A stretch of 64,000 nucleotides of DNA from Lascolabacillus massiliensis (GCF_001282625.1 NZ_CTEJ01000002.1:436501-500500), one strand, 5' to 3'; positions 1 to 9,766 are shown, counted from the first letter of the stretch. Numbers and translations: made by a program. The notes: generated by a model from the letters alone, not told the origin.

Positions 1-1
1 G

Positions 2-817
2 GAAGCTGTTATTGCAATAGGTGCTATAAGAAACAAGATGATGCAGAAATTACTTTATTTACTAGAAAGAGTAGTATATAAAAATGCATCTGCTGTTGTG
101 CCTCTCTCAACCGATATGCAAAAGTCGATAGTAAATAGGTATCCACAATTTACAGATAAATCGTCAGTTGTTATAGAAAATATATCTGAGATTAATCGTT
201 TTCAGAATATTGAAGATGAGATTGACTTGGAGAATATTACTGGTTTTAAACCTAGATTTTCGGTCCTTTATGCCGGTACATTTGGAAAAGTTAATGGTAT
301 TGATAGAGTAATTGATCTTGCTCAGAAAACTCTTTTAATTGATGACAAACTTGTATATATTTTAATAGGAACAGGGGCAGAAAAGGAAAATGTAATTCAA
401 TTAGCTAAACAAATCGGTGTTTTTAGTAAAAATGTTTTTATTTTAGATCCAGTATCTAAAAACGAACTTCCTACATGGTATAACACTACTTCAATGGGCT
501 CCTCATTTGTAATCAATATTAAAGAATTATGGGCTAATTCTGCCAATAAATTCTTTGATACTTTAGCTGCTGGCAAACCAATTTTAATTAATCATGAGGG
601 TTGGCAAGCGGAAATTATTAGAGAATACAATATTGGGTATGTTTTACCTCCTATTATAACTAATAAAGAAGCCTCTGAATTTGTAAAGTACACTCTAGAT
701 GAGAATCATATACTAAAACAGCAAGAAAATGCTTTATCCGTGGCAAAAGAAAAATACTCATTGGAGGTAGCAGTAGATAAATATTTAAGTGTATTTAATA
801 AGATATCCAATAAATAA
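2..817 (+). CDS. Glycosyltransferase family 4 (group 1), 5' end outside window
   Basis: This is the C-terminal part of a GT-B fold glycosyltransferase that would add a sugar to a lipid-linked repeat unit at the cytoplasmic face of the inner membrane. The reading frame is open to the window edge, so the first ATG at 38 is probably internal. Visible family traits are the start of the C-terminal Rossmann domain (VLYAGTFGKVNGIDRVIDLA), a central VYILIGTGAEKEN strand, and a late block (NKFFDTLAAGKPILINHEGW) where an Asn/Lys-Phe-Phe segment replaces the usual E-x7-E motif, as in WbuB-like enzymes. Its stop lies inside a weak AT-rich dyad at 804-827. The pglC-like gene starts 20 bp later, suggesting one operon. 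Donor and acceptor cannot be read from the sequence. Confidence 0.8.
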   Translation, partial: EAVIAIGAIRNKMMQKLLYLLERVVYKNASAVVPLSTDMQKSIVNRYPQFTDKSSVVIENISEINRFQNIEDEIDLENITGFKPRFSVLYAGTFGKVNGIDRVIDLAQKTLLIDDKLVYILIGTGAEKENVIQLAKQIGVFSKNVFILDPVSKNELPTWYNTTSMGSSFVINIKELWANSANKFFDTLAAGKPILINHEGWQAEIIREYNIGYVLPPIITNKEASEFVKYTLDENHILKQQENALSVAKEKYSLEVAVDKYLSVFNKISNK

Positions 818-837
818 ATATTGGATAATCATGATAT

Positions 838-1446
838 ATGTACAAACACTTCTTCAAACGTCTAATTGATTTTACACTTTCACTCATTGGCTTTATAGTC
901 ATTAGCCCCATATTCATCATAGTTTGGGTATGGCTAACAATTGCCAATAAAGGTGCCGGTGCTCTGTTTTTTCAGGAACGCCCAGGTAAGGATGAGAAGA
1001 TATTTAAGGTGATTAAGTTTAAAACAATGACCGACGAGCGGGATGCTTCGGGTAAACTACTACCTGATGCTAAGAGGTTGACTAAGGTTGGCAGGTTTGT
1101 ACGTTCTACATCTCTTGATGAGATTCCTCAGCTTATAAATGTTATTAAAGGGGATATGTCATTAATTGGACCAAGGCCTTTATTAGTGCAATATCTGCCT
1201 TTATATAATGAAAATCAGAAGCGAAGACATGAAGTCAAACCAGGCATTACTGGTTGGGCACAGGTGAATGGGCGTAATGCTATTAGCTGGGATAAAAAAT
1301 TTGAGTACGACATTTGGTATGTCGATAATATTTCGTTCAGTTTAGATATTAAGGTATTATTTAGAACTATACAAAAAGTCTTTAAACGTGAGGGTATCAA
1401 CTCTGATACAAGTTCTACAATGGAACCGTTTAAAGGTAATCGTTAA
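838..1446 (+). CDS. PglC-like small monotopic phosphoglycosyl transferase (initiating sugar transferase)
   Basis: It transfers a sugar-1-phosphate from a UDP-sugar to undecaprenyl phosphate, starting repeat-unit synthesis. The 202 residues match the minimal PglC size rather than the larger WcaJ/WbaP type. A re-entrant hydrophobic helix spans about residues 8-33. Next come FQERPGKDEKIFKVIKFKTM (45-64), the catalytic Asp-Glu pair at 94-95 (SLDEIPQL), SLIGPRP (108-114) and KPGITGWAQVNGR (134-146), all family hallmarks. The following pglD-like and pglE-like genes suggest the first sugar is a bacillosamine-type diacetamido sugar. The PglF-type 4,6-dehydratase needed for that route is not in the window and may lie upstream. 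Confidence 0.93.
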   Translation: MYKHFFKRLIDFTLSLIGFIVISPIFIIVWVWLTIANKGAGALFFQERPGKDEKIFKVIKFKTMTDERDASGKLLPDAKRLTKVGRFVRSTSLDEIPQLINVIKGDMSLIGPRPLLVQYLPLYNENQKRRHEVKPGITGWAQVNGRNAISWDKKFEYDIWYVDNISFSLDIKVLFRTIQKVFKREGINSDTSSTMEPFKGNR

Positions 1447-1467
1447 TTTTTTACTGTTAAATCAATT

Positions 1468-2076
1468 ATGTTTTTATTTGGTGCAAGTGGTCATGCTAAG
1501 GTGATCATCGATTCGCTGATTGCCTCGGGTATACAGGTTTTAGGTCTGTTTGATGATGACCCTGATGTGAAATCACTTCTGGAATTTCCTGTTTTTGGAC
1601 CTTTTGATGCAGACAGACTTGGGAATGATGAATTAATTATTTCTGTTGGTGTAAATAACATCAGGAAAAAGATTGTTGATAGGCTTCCTAAAGACATTTT
1701 ATATGGAAATGCTATCCATCCATCTGCTATTGTATCTAATTATGCTACTCTGGATAAGGGTAGTGTAGTCATGCAAGGAGCGATAATTCAGGCTTCGTCT
1801 GTGGTTGGTAAGCACTGTATTATAAATACAGGTGCATCTGTGGATCATGATTGTCATTTAGATGATTTTGTACATATTTCACCACATGCTACGTTATGTG
1901 GTAATGTTACAGTAGGTGAAGGGAGTTGGATAACTGCCGGAGTCACTATTATTCCCGGAGTGAAAATTGGCAAGTGGTGTGTTATTGGAGCAGGTTCTGT
2001 GGTTACAAAAGATATTCCTGATTATTCACTTGCTGCTGGAAATAGATGTAAGGTGATTAAGAGTCTTAAATTTTAA
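1468..2076 (+). CDS. PglD/NeuD-family sugar O/N-acetyltransferase
   Basis: A trimeric left-handed beta-helix acetyltransferase that uses acetyl-CoA, most likely on the 4-amino group of a UDP-amino sugar. The N-terminal part (1-75) has the PglD/NeuD nucleotide-sugar-binding start FLFGASGHAKVI. Residues 85-190 show hexapeptide repeats (for example SAIVSNYATLDKGSVVMQGA) and the catalytic-type histidine in VDHDCHLDDF at about 127. The gene is 21 bp after the PglC-like gene and is followed by a DegT-type aminotransferase, the standard set for N,N'-diacetylbacillosamine-like sugars. An O-acetyltransferase role as in NeuD cannot be excluded. Confidence 0.9.
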   Translation: MFLFGASGHAKVIIDSLIASGIQVLGLFDDDPDVKSLLEFPVFGPFDADRLGNDELIISVGVNNIRKKIVDRLPKDILYGNAIHPSAIVSNYATLDKGSVVMQGAIIQASSVVGKHCIINTGASVDHDCHLDDFVHISPHATLCGNVTVGEGSWITAGVTIIPGVKIGKWCVIGAGSVVTKDIPDYSLAAGNRCKVIKSLKF

Positions 2077-2348
2077 AATTCACTTTAAAGTTTTGGTTAT
2101 TTTATTTCAGCATGCCTTTTTAAATTAGAGGTTATGTTTGTTACTTATAAATATAATATCAAATGTTGTGGAAATCTCTTCTAACACTTTTTGACTTGAA
2201 AATTGAAGATGAATGTTTACATTTTATAACTTAAATTTTATTCAATAATTCCATAGACACAATTATTTTAATTTTTAATTCAATTTCAGGTGTACAGTTT
2301 TACAATCTTGGACATTTAAAATCAAAAATAAGAAATCAGAACACATAT
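2077..2348. other. AT-rich intergenic region, possible internal promoter
   Basis: There is no open frame of note in this 272-bp gap. A TATGTTTG at 2133-2140 fits the Bacteroidota -7 box TAnnTTTG, but no good TTTG box lies about 19 bp upstream. The promoter is therefore only a possibility. No terminator hairpin with a T-run was seen. Confidence 0.3.
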
Positions 2349-3539
2349 ATGAACAAAAAGATTTGGCTGTCTCTTGCGCGTATGACTGGCCATGAGCAGG
2401 GTTTTATTAATGAGGCGTTCGATACGAATTGGGTGGTTCCGCTTGGACCAAATGTGAATGGTTTTGAGCAGGATCTGGAGTTGTATCTTAATGAGAATGT
2501 GCATGTGGTGGCACTAAGCTCGGGGACTGCGGCTATTCACCTTGGGCTGCTTCAGCTGGGTGTGGGCCCGGGGGATGAGGTGATCTGCCAGAGCTTTACT
2601 TTTGTGGCTTCGGCAAATCCTATCAGGTATCTGGGGGCTTCTCCGGTGTTTATTGATAGTGAGATAGAAACATGGAATATGTCGCCTGATCTTCTCCGTA
2701 TAGCAATTAAGGATAGGATTAAACTGACGGGCAAGAAGCCTAAGGCTATTATTCCTGTGCATCTGTATGGTATGCCGGCTAGGATGGATGAGATTATGGC
2801 AATCGCTAATGAGTATGGTATTCCTGTATTGGAGGATGCTGCAGAGGCGCTGGGATCGGAGTACAAGGGCAGGAAATGCGGCACGTTTGGTAAGTTTGCA
2901 TGCTTGTCGTTCAACGGTAATAAGATGATTACTACTTCAGGAGGGGGTGCATTGATTTGCCGTACTGAGGAGGAGGCTGAAACGACTCTCTATTACGCTA
3001 CACAGGCTCGTGATGATACTCACTATTATCAGCATTCGAATATTGGTTATAACTACAGGATGAGTAATATCTGTGCCGGTATTGGCAGGGGGCAGATGAT
3101 TGAGGTGGAACAATTTGTATCCAGAAGGAGGGCTATTCATGATTTCTACATGAAGGAGCTTTCGCTTATTGATGGTATCACGGTTTTTGATAATCCTTCA
3201 TCTGATTTTAACTCTAATCACTGGCTCACTTGTATTCTTATTGATTCTGAGGTTACCGGATTTACAAATAAAGATCTGTTCCTGAAGATGAAAGAGGAGA
3301 ATATTGAGACTCGACCGCTTTGGAAGGCTATGCATATGCAACCTGTATTTGAAGATGCGCCTTTCTATGGTGATGGCACCAGCAGTGATCTGTTCCGTAA
3401 AGGATTATGCCTGCCATCGGGGGCTTCTCTTTCTGATTGGGATCTTCGCAGAGTGGTTGGTGTGATAAAGGATTTGGCCAGGTATAACGCTCCAATCCGT
3501 TCGTCATCAAAAATTGAGAAGGAGATTGGTGTTTCATGA
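2349..3539 (+). CDS. DegT/DnrJ/EryC1/StrS aminotransferase (PglE-like)
   Basis: A PLP-dependent fold-I aminotransferase that should convert a UDP-4-keto-6-deoxy sugar to the 4-amino sugar using glutamate. The PLP-phosphate-binding SSGTAAIHLGL is at 58-68, the Asp contacting the pyridine nitrogen is in EDAAEALGS (about 163), and the Schiff-base lysine is at about 192 in SFNGNKMITTSGGG. The length of 396 residues is normal. It follows the PglC-like and PglD-like genes after a 272-bp gap and should supply the amine that PglD acetylates. Its codons are visibly richer in G and C than the flippase and glycosyltransferase genes downstream, as expected for a conserved core gene. Confidence 0.93.
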   Translation: MNKKIWLSLARMTGHEQGFINEAFDTNWVVPLGPNVNGFEQDLELYLNENVHVVALSSGTAAIHLGLLQLGVGPGDEVICQSFTFVASANPIRYLGASPVFIDSEIETWNMSPDLLRIAIKDRIKLTGKKPKAIIPVHLYGMPARMDEIMAIANEYGIPVLEDAAEALGSEYKGRKCGTFGKFACLSFNGNKMITTSGGGALICRTEEEAETTLYYATQARDDTHYYQHSNIGYNYRMSNICAGIGRGQMIEVEQFVSRRRAIHDFYMKELSLIDGITVFDNPSSDFNSNHWLTCILIDSEVTGFTNKDLFLKMKEENIETRPLWKAMHMQPVFEDAPFYGDGTSSDLFRKGLCLPSGASLSDWDLRRVVGVIKDLARYNAPIRSSSKIEKEIGVS

Positions 3540-3603
3540 TTTGCATTTCTAACAAATCTTATCTATACTTGTTACCTTAAAATCTGAAATAGTATGACCG
3601 CTT

Positions 3604-4185
3604 ATGAATAACTATATACGAATCACACTAACAGTAATTTTACTAGCTCTATCATCTCTCCTTATTAAATCAATAGGACAGGATCTGGTGGTGAAGACTA
3701 ACCTACCCTATCTGTTGACAACGACTCCAAATATTGGTGTTGAGTATGCTTTTGCAAGGAATTTCAGCTTTGAACTTACTGGAGGATATAACCCATTCAA
3801 GTTTGGTGAGGATGCACGATTAAAGCACTGGGTGGTGTGGCCGGAATTGAGGTACTGGACTTATGAGTCGCTCAACGGTCATTTCTTTGGCTTTCACGGT
3901 GTTGGAGGTGGCTTTGATGTTGGTGGCTGGGATCTGGGGATTAACAAGCTTAGTAAGCTTAAAAACAGGTATGTGCAGGGATCGGCATATGGTGCAGGGA
4001 TTAGCTATGGCTATGCCTGGGTTATTGAAAACAGATGGACAATTGAGTTTACTGCCGGTGTTGGGATGGCACGAATAGAATATGATACATATTCAGTTAG
4101 TACCGGTGCTAAGGATGGTATGGGCAGAAAAAAATATTATGGACCAACTAAAGGGGCGGTTTCTATTGTTTATACAATAAGGTAG
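3604..4185 (+). CDS. DUF3575-family outer-membrane beta-barrel-like protein
   Basis: A 193-residue exported protein. It has an N-terminal hydrophobic signal (about 8-25) and alternating aromatic/glycine strands. The central FGEDARLKHWVVWPELRYW and the glycine-rich HFFGFHGVGGGFDVGGWDLG are typical of DUF3575 proteins, a Bacteroidota family predicted to be small outer-membrane barrels. The function is unknown. It starts 64 bp after the aminotransferase and is followed by a terminator-like hairpin at 4356, so it may close the first transcription unit of the locus. It may help place the polysaccharide at the cell surface, but nothing in the sequence proves that. Confidence 0.75.
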   Translation: MNNYIRITLTVILLALSSLLIKSIGQDLVVKTNLPYLLTTTPNIGVEYAFARNFSFELTGGYNPFKFGEDARLKHWVVWPELRYWTYESLNGHFFGFHGVGGGFDVGGWDLGINKLSKLKNRYVQGSAYGAGISYGYAWVIENRWTIEFTAGVGMARIEYDTYSVSTGAKDGMGRKKYYGPTKGAVSIVYTIR

Positions 4186-4644
4186 ATTCAAACTTAATTA
4201 TACTATTCGTCAAATAAGTTACATTATCATAGAAATATAAAAACGTTCTTTATTTCATAAGTATAACTTTGGAATTTTAACAAATTAATTGTCTTAATTA
4301 TAAACATTCGTATTTGGATATAAGACATTTCCAATACAGTAACCATCTATATCAGCCCGAGCAATTAAATTTGACTCGGGTTTCTTTATGTAGAAAGATA
4401 TCTCATCATTATAGGATTTGGCAATTTATAAGATGAAACTTATCGTATTTTTTAGTAATTTCGCACTAATATATTTAGAGCAAATTTAATTTTGTCAGAA
4501 AACGGACTAATTGTAACGGATTAATTCTAAAATTGTTAAATAGACATATACTTCATTTATGTCTCGGGGCAGATTTTTGATTAATCCATTTTTTATTATC
4601 ATCGCTTTAAATATTATATTCAGTACTATTGTGATAAGCCTGCA
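4186..4644. other. 459-bp AT-rich intergenic region with terminator and possible promoter
   Basis: Apart from the terminator at 4356, the stretch has no supported gene. TAATTTTG at 4487-4494 fits the TAnnTTTG -7 box, but no clear -33 box stands 19 bp before it. If real, it would drive the flippase operon. Confidence 0.35.
4356..4388 (+). terminator. Rho-independent terminator after the DUF3575 gene
   Basis: Stem CCCGAG (4356-4361) pairs with CTCGGG (4375-4380); CAA/TTG can extend it past a bulged A. It is followed by TTTCTTT. The position, 170 bp after the gene, suggests a true transcript end before the flippase unit. Confidence 0.7.
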
Positions 4645-6249
4645 TTGCAAAATGGGACAGGTGGGCACGAAGTGTGTTTGAAAAATAAAATCATTAATTT
4701 AAAAACATTGGAAAAAACTACTGCAACAAATTCACAAAAAAACAGGCGTATTGCGAAGAATACATTAATGTTGTATTTTAGGATGATACTAACAATGTTA
4801 GTATCCTTTTATACTTCTCGTGTAATACTGAATACACTGGGTGTTGAAGACTATGGTATTTATAACGTTGTAGGTGGAGTTGTGACAATGTTTGCATTTT
4901 TCAATAGTGCAATGTCTTCAGCAACACAAAGATTTCTTTCATATGAAATTGGTAAAAGTGATTATGACCAACTTAGAAAGACCTTTAACGCTACACAAAT
5001 AATTCATATCGGTATTGCAGTACTTATATTTATATTAGCAGAAACGGTTGGTTTATGGTTTGTGAAAAACTACTTGGTAATTCCACCGGAAAGGTTAAAT
5101 GCAGCCATATGGGTTTACCATTTCTCGGTGCTCTCTTTTATGGTGTCTATCATACAAGTACCTTATAACGCAACCATCATAGCCCATGAGCGAATGAATG
5201 TTTATGCTTATGTAAGCATTATTGAGGTACTACTTAAGTTATTAATTGTATTTATGCTGACCTGGATTACTTATGATAAACTCAAACTGTATGGAATATT
5301 GTATTTTGCAGTAGTGTTACTTATTGCTGCAATATATAGAATATATACTCGTAAAAATTTTGAAGAGTCAAAATTTGAAGTAGTAAAGGATAAAGGACTT
5401 TATAAAACATTAATTAGTTATTCGGGGTGGAATCTTTTTGGTAATATAGCGAGTGTGACAAAAGGACAAGGAGTTAATATATTATTAAATATGTTTTTTG
5501 GTCCAACAGTAAATGCAGCCAGAGGCATTGCAATGCAAGTGCAGTCTGCTGTTAATAGTTTTGTAAGCAACTTTCAAATGGCTGTAAACCCTCAAATCAT
5601 TAAATCTTATGCTGCTGATGAAAAAGGATATATGTCGTCATTGGTAATTAGAAGTTCAAAATTTTCATTTTACCTATTATATATACTCTCATTACCTATT
5701 ATCATTGAAATAGATCAAATATTAAAATTATGGTTGAAGACGGTGCCTGAATATTCTTCAATATTTACAATTTTAGTGTTAGTTATTATTTTGATAGACT
5801 GTGTTTCAGGTCCATTAATGACAGCTATTCAAGCAACAGGCAAAATCAAAGTGTATCAGGCGGTGGTTGGTTCACTTTTAACACTCATATTACCAATATC
5901 ATATATATTATTAAAAAAGGGCTATTCTCCTGAGATTACCCTTTATGTAAACATTATTATTTCAATAATTGCATTATCATTTAGATTATATCTGGTATGG
6001 AAGTTATTAGAATTTCCGGTAAAAACATTTATTCGTGAGATTTTGTTGAAAAATATTGTTGTTATTCTGCTTACTCTTGCTCTACCTCTTTTCATACGTT
6101 ACTACATGGACGAAAAAATTATTCGTCTTATAATCATAGTATTTGTTACTATAATTTGGAATTCAATAATCGTATATTCTATAGGTTTTAACAGTTCTGA
6201 AAGGAAGTTTGTAATCAGTGGTTTCAATAAAATATTAAAAAGAGAATGA
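4645..6249 (+). CDS. Wzx-like polysaccharide flippase (MATE/MOP superfamily)
   Basis: A multi-spanning inner-membrane protein, predicted to flip lipid-linked repeat units to the periplasm. About 12-14 hydrophobic helices spread over 534 residues, with the Bacteroidota-typical start RIAKNTLMLYFRMILTMLVS and SRVILNTLGVEDYGIYNVVG. The 4645 start uses TTG. The family usually begins close to the RIAKNTLM block, so a second TTG at 4708 (giving MEKTTATNSQKNRRIAKN) is the better biological start; no ATG precedes the first helix. The stop overlaps the next start by 4 bp (ATGA), so translation is probably coupled to the F420-dehydrogenase-like gene. The membrane context and pathway assignment are firm; the substrate is unknown. 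Confidence 0.9.
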   Translation: MQNGTGGHEVCLKNKIINLKTLEKTTATNSQKNRRIAKNTLMLYFRMILTMLVSFYTSRVILNTLGVEDYGIYNVVGGVVTMFAFFNSAMSSATQRFLSYEIGKSDYDQLRKTFNATQIIHIGIAVLIFILAETVGLWFVKNYLVIPPERLNAAIWVYHFSVLSFMVSIIQVPYNATIIAHERMNVYAYVSIIEVLLKLLIVFMLTWITYDKLKLYGILYFAVVLLIAAIYRIYTRKNFEESKFEVVKDKGLYKTLISYSGWNLFGNIASVTKGQGVNILLNMFFGPTVNAARGIAMQVQSAVNSFVSNFQMAVNPQIIKSYAADEKGYMSSLVIRSSKFSFYLLYILSLPIIIEIDQILKLWLKTVPEYSSIFTILVLVIILIDCVSGPLMTAIQATGKIKVYQAVVGSLLTLILPISYILLKKGYSPEITLYVNIIISIIALSFRLYLVWKLLEFPVKTFIREILLKNIVVILLTLALPLFIRYYMDEKIIRLIIIVFVTIIWNSIIVYSIGFNSSERKFVISGFNKILKRE

Positions 6250-7601
6250 CTTTAATGAAAAAAAACATATTTGATGCTGTAGTAAAACAAGATATGTGCA
6301 TAGGATGCGGTGCTTGTTTATACTCTTCATCAAATGACAATATATCTATGAATTGGAGTAAGGAGGGTTTTCTTATTCCAACTTCAGAAACACCTGAGCT
6401 TGAATCTGAAAAAAGTTTGAAGGTTTGTCCTTTCAATCCTTTTCCGGACAAAGAGGTACGAACTGAAAACGAAATTGCTGATATATTTTTAAATGATGCT
6501 CCAAATCATCATAAGAGAGTTGGGAAATTTTATAACACCTATGTTGGTTATTCAAATAAATATCGCCTGACATCTTCATCTGGTGGTTTAGCTACTTATC
6601 TGATAGATCAACTTTTTAAAGAAGATATTATAGATGCAGTTATTACGGTAAAGGAAGGTAAAGACAGTTTCTACGAATATTCTGTTATAAGATCAACAGA
6701 CGAGTTAATATCAACTTCTGAGACCAAGTACTATCCTGTAACATTAGGAACAGTTATTGATCAATTGAAAAATTCAACTGAGCGATTTGCGGTTGTCGGG
6801 ATTGCTTGTTTTATTAAATCTGTAAGACTTTTACAATTCTATCATCCTGAATTAAAAGATAAAATAAAATTTACAATTGGTATAATATGTGGTGGAGTAA
6901 AAAGTAAATTTTTTGCCGAATACCTAGCTGGTAAGACTGGCGTTTCAAGTGATCAATTCAGTCAACCAAAGTTCAGGATTAAAGATCTACAGAGTACTGC
7001 ATCAGACTACTCTTTTGGCTGTAATGACATCAATGGTCAACAGCACACAATAAAAATGAGAAAAGTAGGTGATATGTGGGGATCCGGTATGTTCAAAAAC
7101 AATGCTTGTGATTTTTGTGATGATGTTACAACAGAATTAGCTGATATCTCGTTAGGTGATGCATGGATAAATCCATATAACAAGGATGGAAAAGGGACAA
7201 ATGTTATAGTTACACGAACAGAATTGGCTGAAAGATTAATTAATGATGGGATCATCCACAAAGAGTTAGCTGTAGATACTTTGGAGTTTGATCATTTTCT
7301 GTCTTCTCAACAAGGAAGTTTCAACCATCGGCAAAAAGCTTTGGGATATAGAATAAAATTAGCTAAAAGTAAAGGTTTTATTATTCCACCAAAGCGTCAC
7401 GATAATGAAAATATTTCACTGGATTTTAAATTAGTACAAAAGCAGCGGATGGCTGTAAGAAAGCTAAGTTTAGTACAATGGCCTGTTTCAAAAGATAGTT
7501 TAGAATTTGATCAGACTATGTTTAAATCTAGAGAGAACTTAAGGAAAAGAACCAGAATATATCATTACGTAAGGGCGATCAAAAGAAGATTAAGAATATG
7601 A
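6246..7601 (+). CDS. F420H2 dehydrogenase/hydrogenase beta-subunit-like (FrhB/FdhB) iron-sulfur protein
   Basis: A 451-residue redox protein with an N-terminal 4Fe-4S motif (DMCIGCGACLYSS), the SSSGGLATYL block of the FrhB N-terminal domain, and a C-terminal domain with CDFCDD followed by ELADISLGDAW. Such proteins are frequent in exopolysaccharide loci of organisms without F420, normally beside a pyruvyl transferase, as here. The substrate is unknown; a flavin-dependent sugar redox step is the usual guess. It overlaps the flippase stop and the pyruvyl transferase start by 4 bp each. A second ATG nine bases in, at 6255, is an equally possible start. Confidence 0.88.
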   Translation: MTLMKKNIFDAVVKQDMCIGCGACLYSSSNDNISMNWSKEGFLIPTSETPELESEKSLKVCPFNPFPDKEVRTENEIADIFLNDAPNHHKRVGKFYNTYVGYSNKYRLTSSSGGLATYLIDQLFKEDIIDAVITVKEGKDSFYEYSVIRSTDELISTSETKYYPVTLGTVIDQLKNSTERFAVVGIACFIKSVRLLQFYHPELKDKIKFTIGIICGGVKSKFFAEYLAGKTGVSSDQFSQPKFRIKDLQSTASDYSFGCNDINGQQHTIKMRKVGDMWGSGMFKNNACDFCDDVTTELADISLGDAWINPYNKDGKGTNVIVTRTELAERLINDGIIHKELAVDTLEFDHFLSSQQGSFNHRQKALGYRIKLAKSKGFIIPPKRHDNENISLDFKLVQKQRMAVRKLSLVQWPVSKDSLEFDQTMFKSRENLRKRTRIYHYVRAIKRRLRI

Positions 7602-8728
7602 AAATAGGCATTCTAACACAACCTCTACACAATAATTATGGTGGTTTATTGCAAAACTTTGCTTTACAAACAACTCTAAAGAAATTAGGACATGAATCTC
7701 AAACTATAAATATAAAAAACAGAGAGAATTTAAAATTGCGCAAATATGCTTCATTATTAAAAAGAACTGTTTTAAAGTTATCTGGTCAGAAAATTAGAGT
7801 GCGTGCCTGGCCAACAGAAGAAGAAAAAGAAATTATATCTAAATACACCCAACAATTTATTAAGAAAAATATCACAACTACAGATTTAATTACTAAAAAA
7901 TTAGATGAAAAGTTAATAGATAAATATAGTTTTGATGCTTATATTGTGGGAAGTGACCAGGTTTGGAGACCAAAATATTCTCCCCAGATGTCTACTTATT
8001 TTCTTGATTTTTTAGAGAATAACTATGGAGTCAAAAAGATTGCTTTTGCTGCTTCATTTGGAGTTGATGAATGGGAATTTACAGAGCCACAAACAAAAGA
8101 GTATAAAAGACTTATAAAACTCTTTGATGCTGTATCTGTCAGAGAGGATACTGCTATTGAATTATGTAAAAAACACTTTGGCGTGGATGCTGCTCACATG
8201 CTGGATCCTACAATGCTGCTTGCTAGAAATGAGTATATATCTTTAGTGGAAAAGGAGAAGATTGAAAAAAGCTCTGGTAATCTTTTTACTTATATTCTTG
8301 ACTCTACAAATGATAAGAATAGTATAATTGAAAAGATTTCTAATAAATATAATTTGAAAACTTTTTCGGTTATGCAACCGAAGAGGTTCTCTGATATAGA
8401 CAGAAATGGGATTGATGAATGTGTTTTCCCACCTGTGGAAGAATGGATACGTGGTTTTATGGATGCAGAGTTTGTTGTAACAGACTCTTTTCATGGTACT
8501 GTATTTTCCATTATATTTAACAAGCCCTTTATTTCAATTGCTAATGAAAGCAGAGGAACAACTCGATTTACATCGTTGTTAAAGTTATTTCAATTAGAAG
8601 ATAAATTAGTACATTCACTAAGTGATTTTAATCTGACTGGATATAAGGAAATTGATTGGAAAAATGTAAATAGTATTCTGGAAAGGGAGAAAACATCTTC
8701 TATTCAGTTTATAAAAGAGAATCTATAA
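7598..8728 (+). CDS. Polysaccharide pyruvyl transferase family protein
   Basis: A GT-B-like enzyme of the CsaB/WcaK family that would add a pyruvate ketal from phosphoenolpyruvate to a sugar of the repeat unit, introducing negative charge. It starts with KIGILTQPLHNNYGGLLQNF. It also carries YIVGSDQVWRP at about 111-121 and the C-terminal VVTDSFHGTVFSIIFNKPF block, all typical of PF04230. The length of 376 residues is normal. It is translationally coupled to the FrhB-like gene by a 4-bp overlap. A paired role for the two proteins is inferred from this recurrent neighbourhood. Confidence 0.9.
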   Translation: MKIGILTQPLHNNYGGLLQNFALQTTLKKLGHESQTINIKNRENLKLRKYASLLKRTVLKLSGQKIRVRAWPTEEEKEIISKYTQQFIKKNITTTDLITKKLDEKLIDKYSFDAYIVGSDQVWRPKYSPQMSTYFLDFLENNYGVKKIAFAASFGVDEWEFTEPQTKEYKRLIKLFDAVSVREDTAIELCKKHFGVDAAHMLDPTMLLARNEYISLVEKEKIEKSSGNLFTYILDSTNDKNSIIEKISNKYNLKTFSVMQPKRFSDIDRNGIDECVFPPVEEWIRGFMDAEFVVTDSFHGTVFSIIFNKPFISIANESRGTTRFTSLLKLFQLEDKLVHSLSDFNLTGYKEIDWKNVNSILEREKTSSIQFIKENL

Positions 8729-8762
8729 TAAAGTAATAAAAATTGAAAGTACTATTGTAACT

Positions 8763-9746
8763 ATGTATAAAGATAGACCCAAAATATCTGTGATTATCCC
8801 TGTGTATAATGTAGAAAGATATATTGAGAATTGTGCACGATCATTATTTGAACAAACTCTGGATGATATTGAGTTTGTTTTTATTAATGATTGTACACCG
8901 GATAAGAGTTTTGATATTTTGACAAATGTATTAAATGACTATCCTAATAGAAGAAATCAAGTCAAAATAATTCACAACAAAGAGAATAAAGGGATAGCAG
9001 CGACTAGAAATATAGGGTTGAGAAATTCAACTGGTAAATATATCATCCACTGTGATAGTGATGATTGGGTAGATCCTGATCTTTATGAGAAACTCTATTT
9101 GAATGCTGAAGCAAATAAAGCTGATATAGTATTATGTGACACAATAAAAGAAAAAAATAGCAATACAGATAAAATAATAGATTTTTATAGTGACAGTAAT
9201 ATAGAGTGTATTAGAGCAATTTTAACAGCTAAATTAACTCCCTACTTATGTACAAAACTTATTAGTAAAGAACTCTATGATAATAATAAGATAGATTTTC
9301 CTGATGGCGTAAATATACGTGAAGATTTTTATGCGCTAGTAAAATTGTTTTATTACTCTAAAAAGATTTCGAGAATATCAGATTCATATTATCATTATCG
9401 TATTCATGGTCACTCAATATCGAGGTCTGAAAATATGCGAGATTTTAACTCTGTATTTGTTCAAGACAGAATTAAAGCATCAGTACTTGCTTATGACTTT
9501 CTAATGAATACTGATGACAAAGTAAAATATGAAAAAGCTATACTTGATTCAAAGCTAATTCTCAAGATTCGAATTATCACAAAGATGTATGGTGTAAAAA
9601 AAGCAAGAGAAATATTTCCTGAAACAGATTCAAAAATCTTTAGTTCTAATTTATCTTTGCATCATAAAATACATATTTGGTTATTATCAAAAAAAATAAA
9701 CATATTCTTTAGAATATATAAAATATACTTGTCAGTCAGATACTAA
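8763..9746 (+). CDS. Glycosyltransferase family 2
   Basis: An inverting GT-A enzyme that adds one sugar to the lipid-linked oligosaccharide. The N-terminal ISVIIPVYNVERYIENCARS, the nucleotide-binding FVFINDCTPDKS, GIAATRNIGL and the metal-binding DSDDWVDPDLYEKL (DxD-type, about 98-111) define the catalytic domain. The C-terminal 120 residues are basic and amphipathic and may touch the membrane. It lies 34 bp after the pyruvyl transferase and 20 bp before the cytidylyltransferase fusion. Donor and linkage are not predictable. Confidence 0.92.
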   Translation: MYKDRPKISVIIPVYNVERYIENCARSLFEQTLDDIEFVFINDCTPDKSFDILTNVLNDYPNRRNQVKIIHNKENKGIAATRNIGLRNSTGKYIIHCDSDDWVDPDLYEKLYLNAEANKADIVLCDTIKEKNSNTDKIIDFYSDSNIECIRAILTAKLTPYLCTKLISKELYDNNKIDFPDGVNIREDFYALVKLFYYSKKISRISDSYYHYRIHGHSISRSENMRDFNSVFVQDRIKASVLAYDFLMNTDDKVKYEKAILDSKLILKIRIITKMYGVKKAREIFPETDSKIFSSNLSLHHKIHIWLLSKKINIFFRIYKIYLSVRY

Positions 9747-9766
9747 GTATTTTAAAAATTAAAGAA

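Noticed and set aside
804-827. TATCCAATA/TATTGGATA hairpin at the first gene's stop as a terminator
   Set aside because: The stem is AT-only and has no T-run, and the next gene begins 11 bp later in the same direction.
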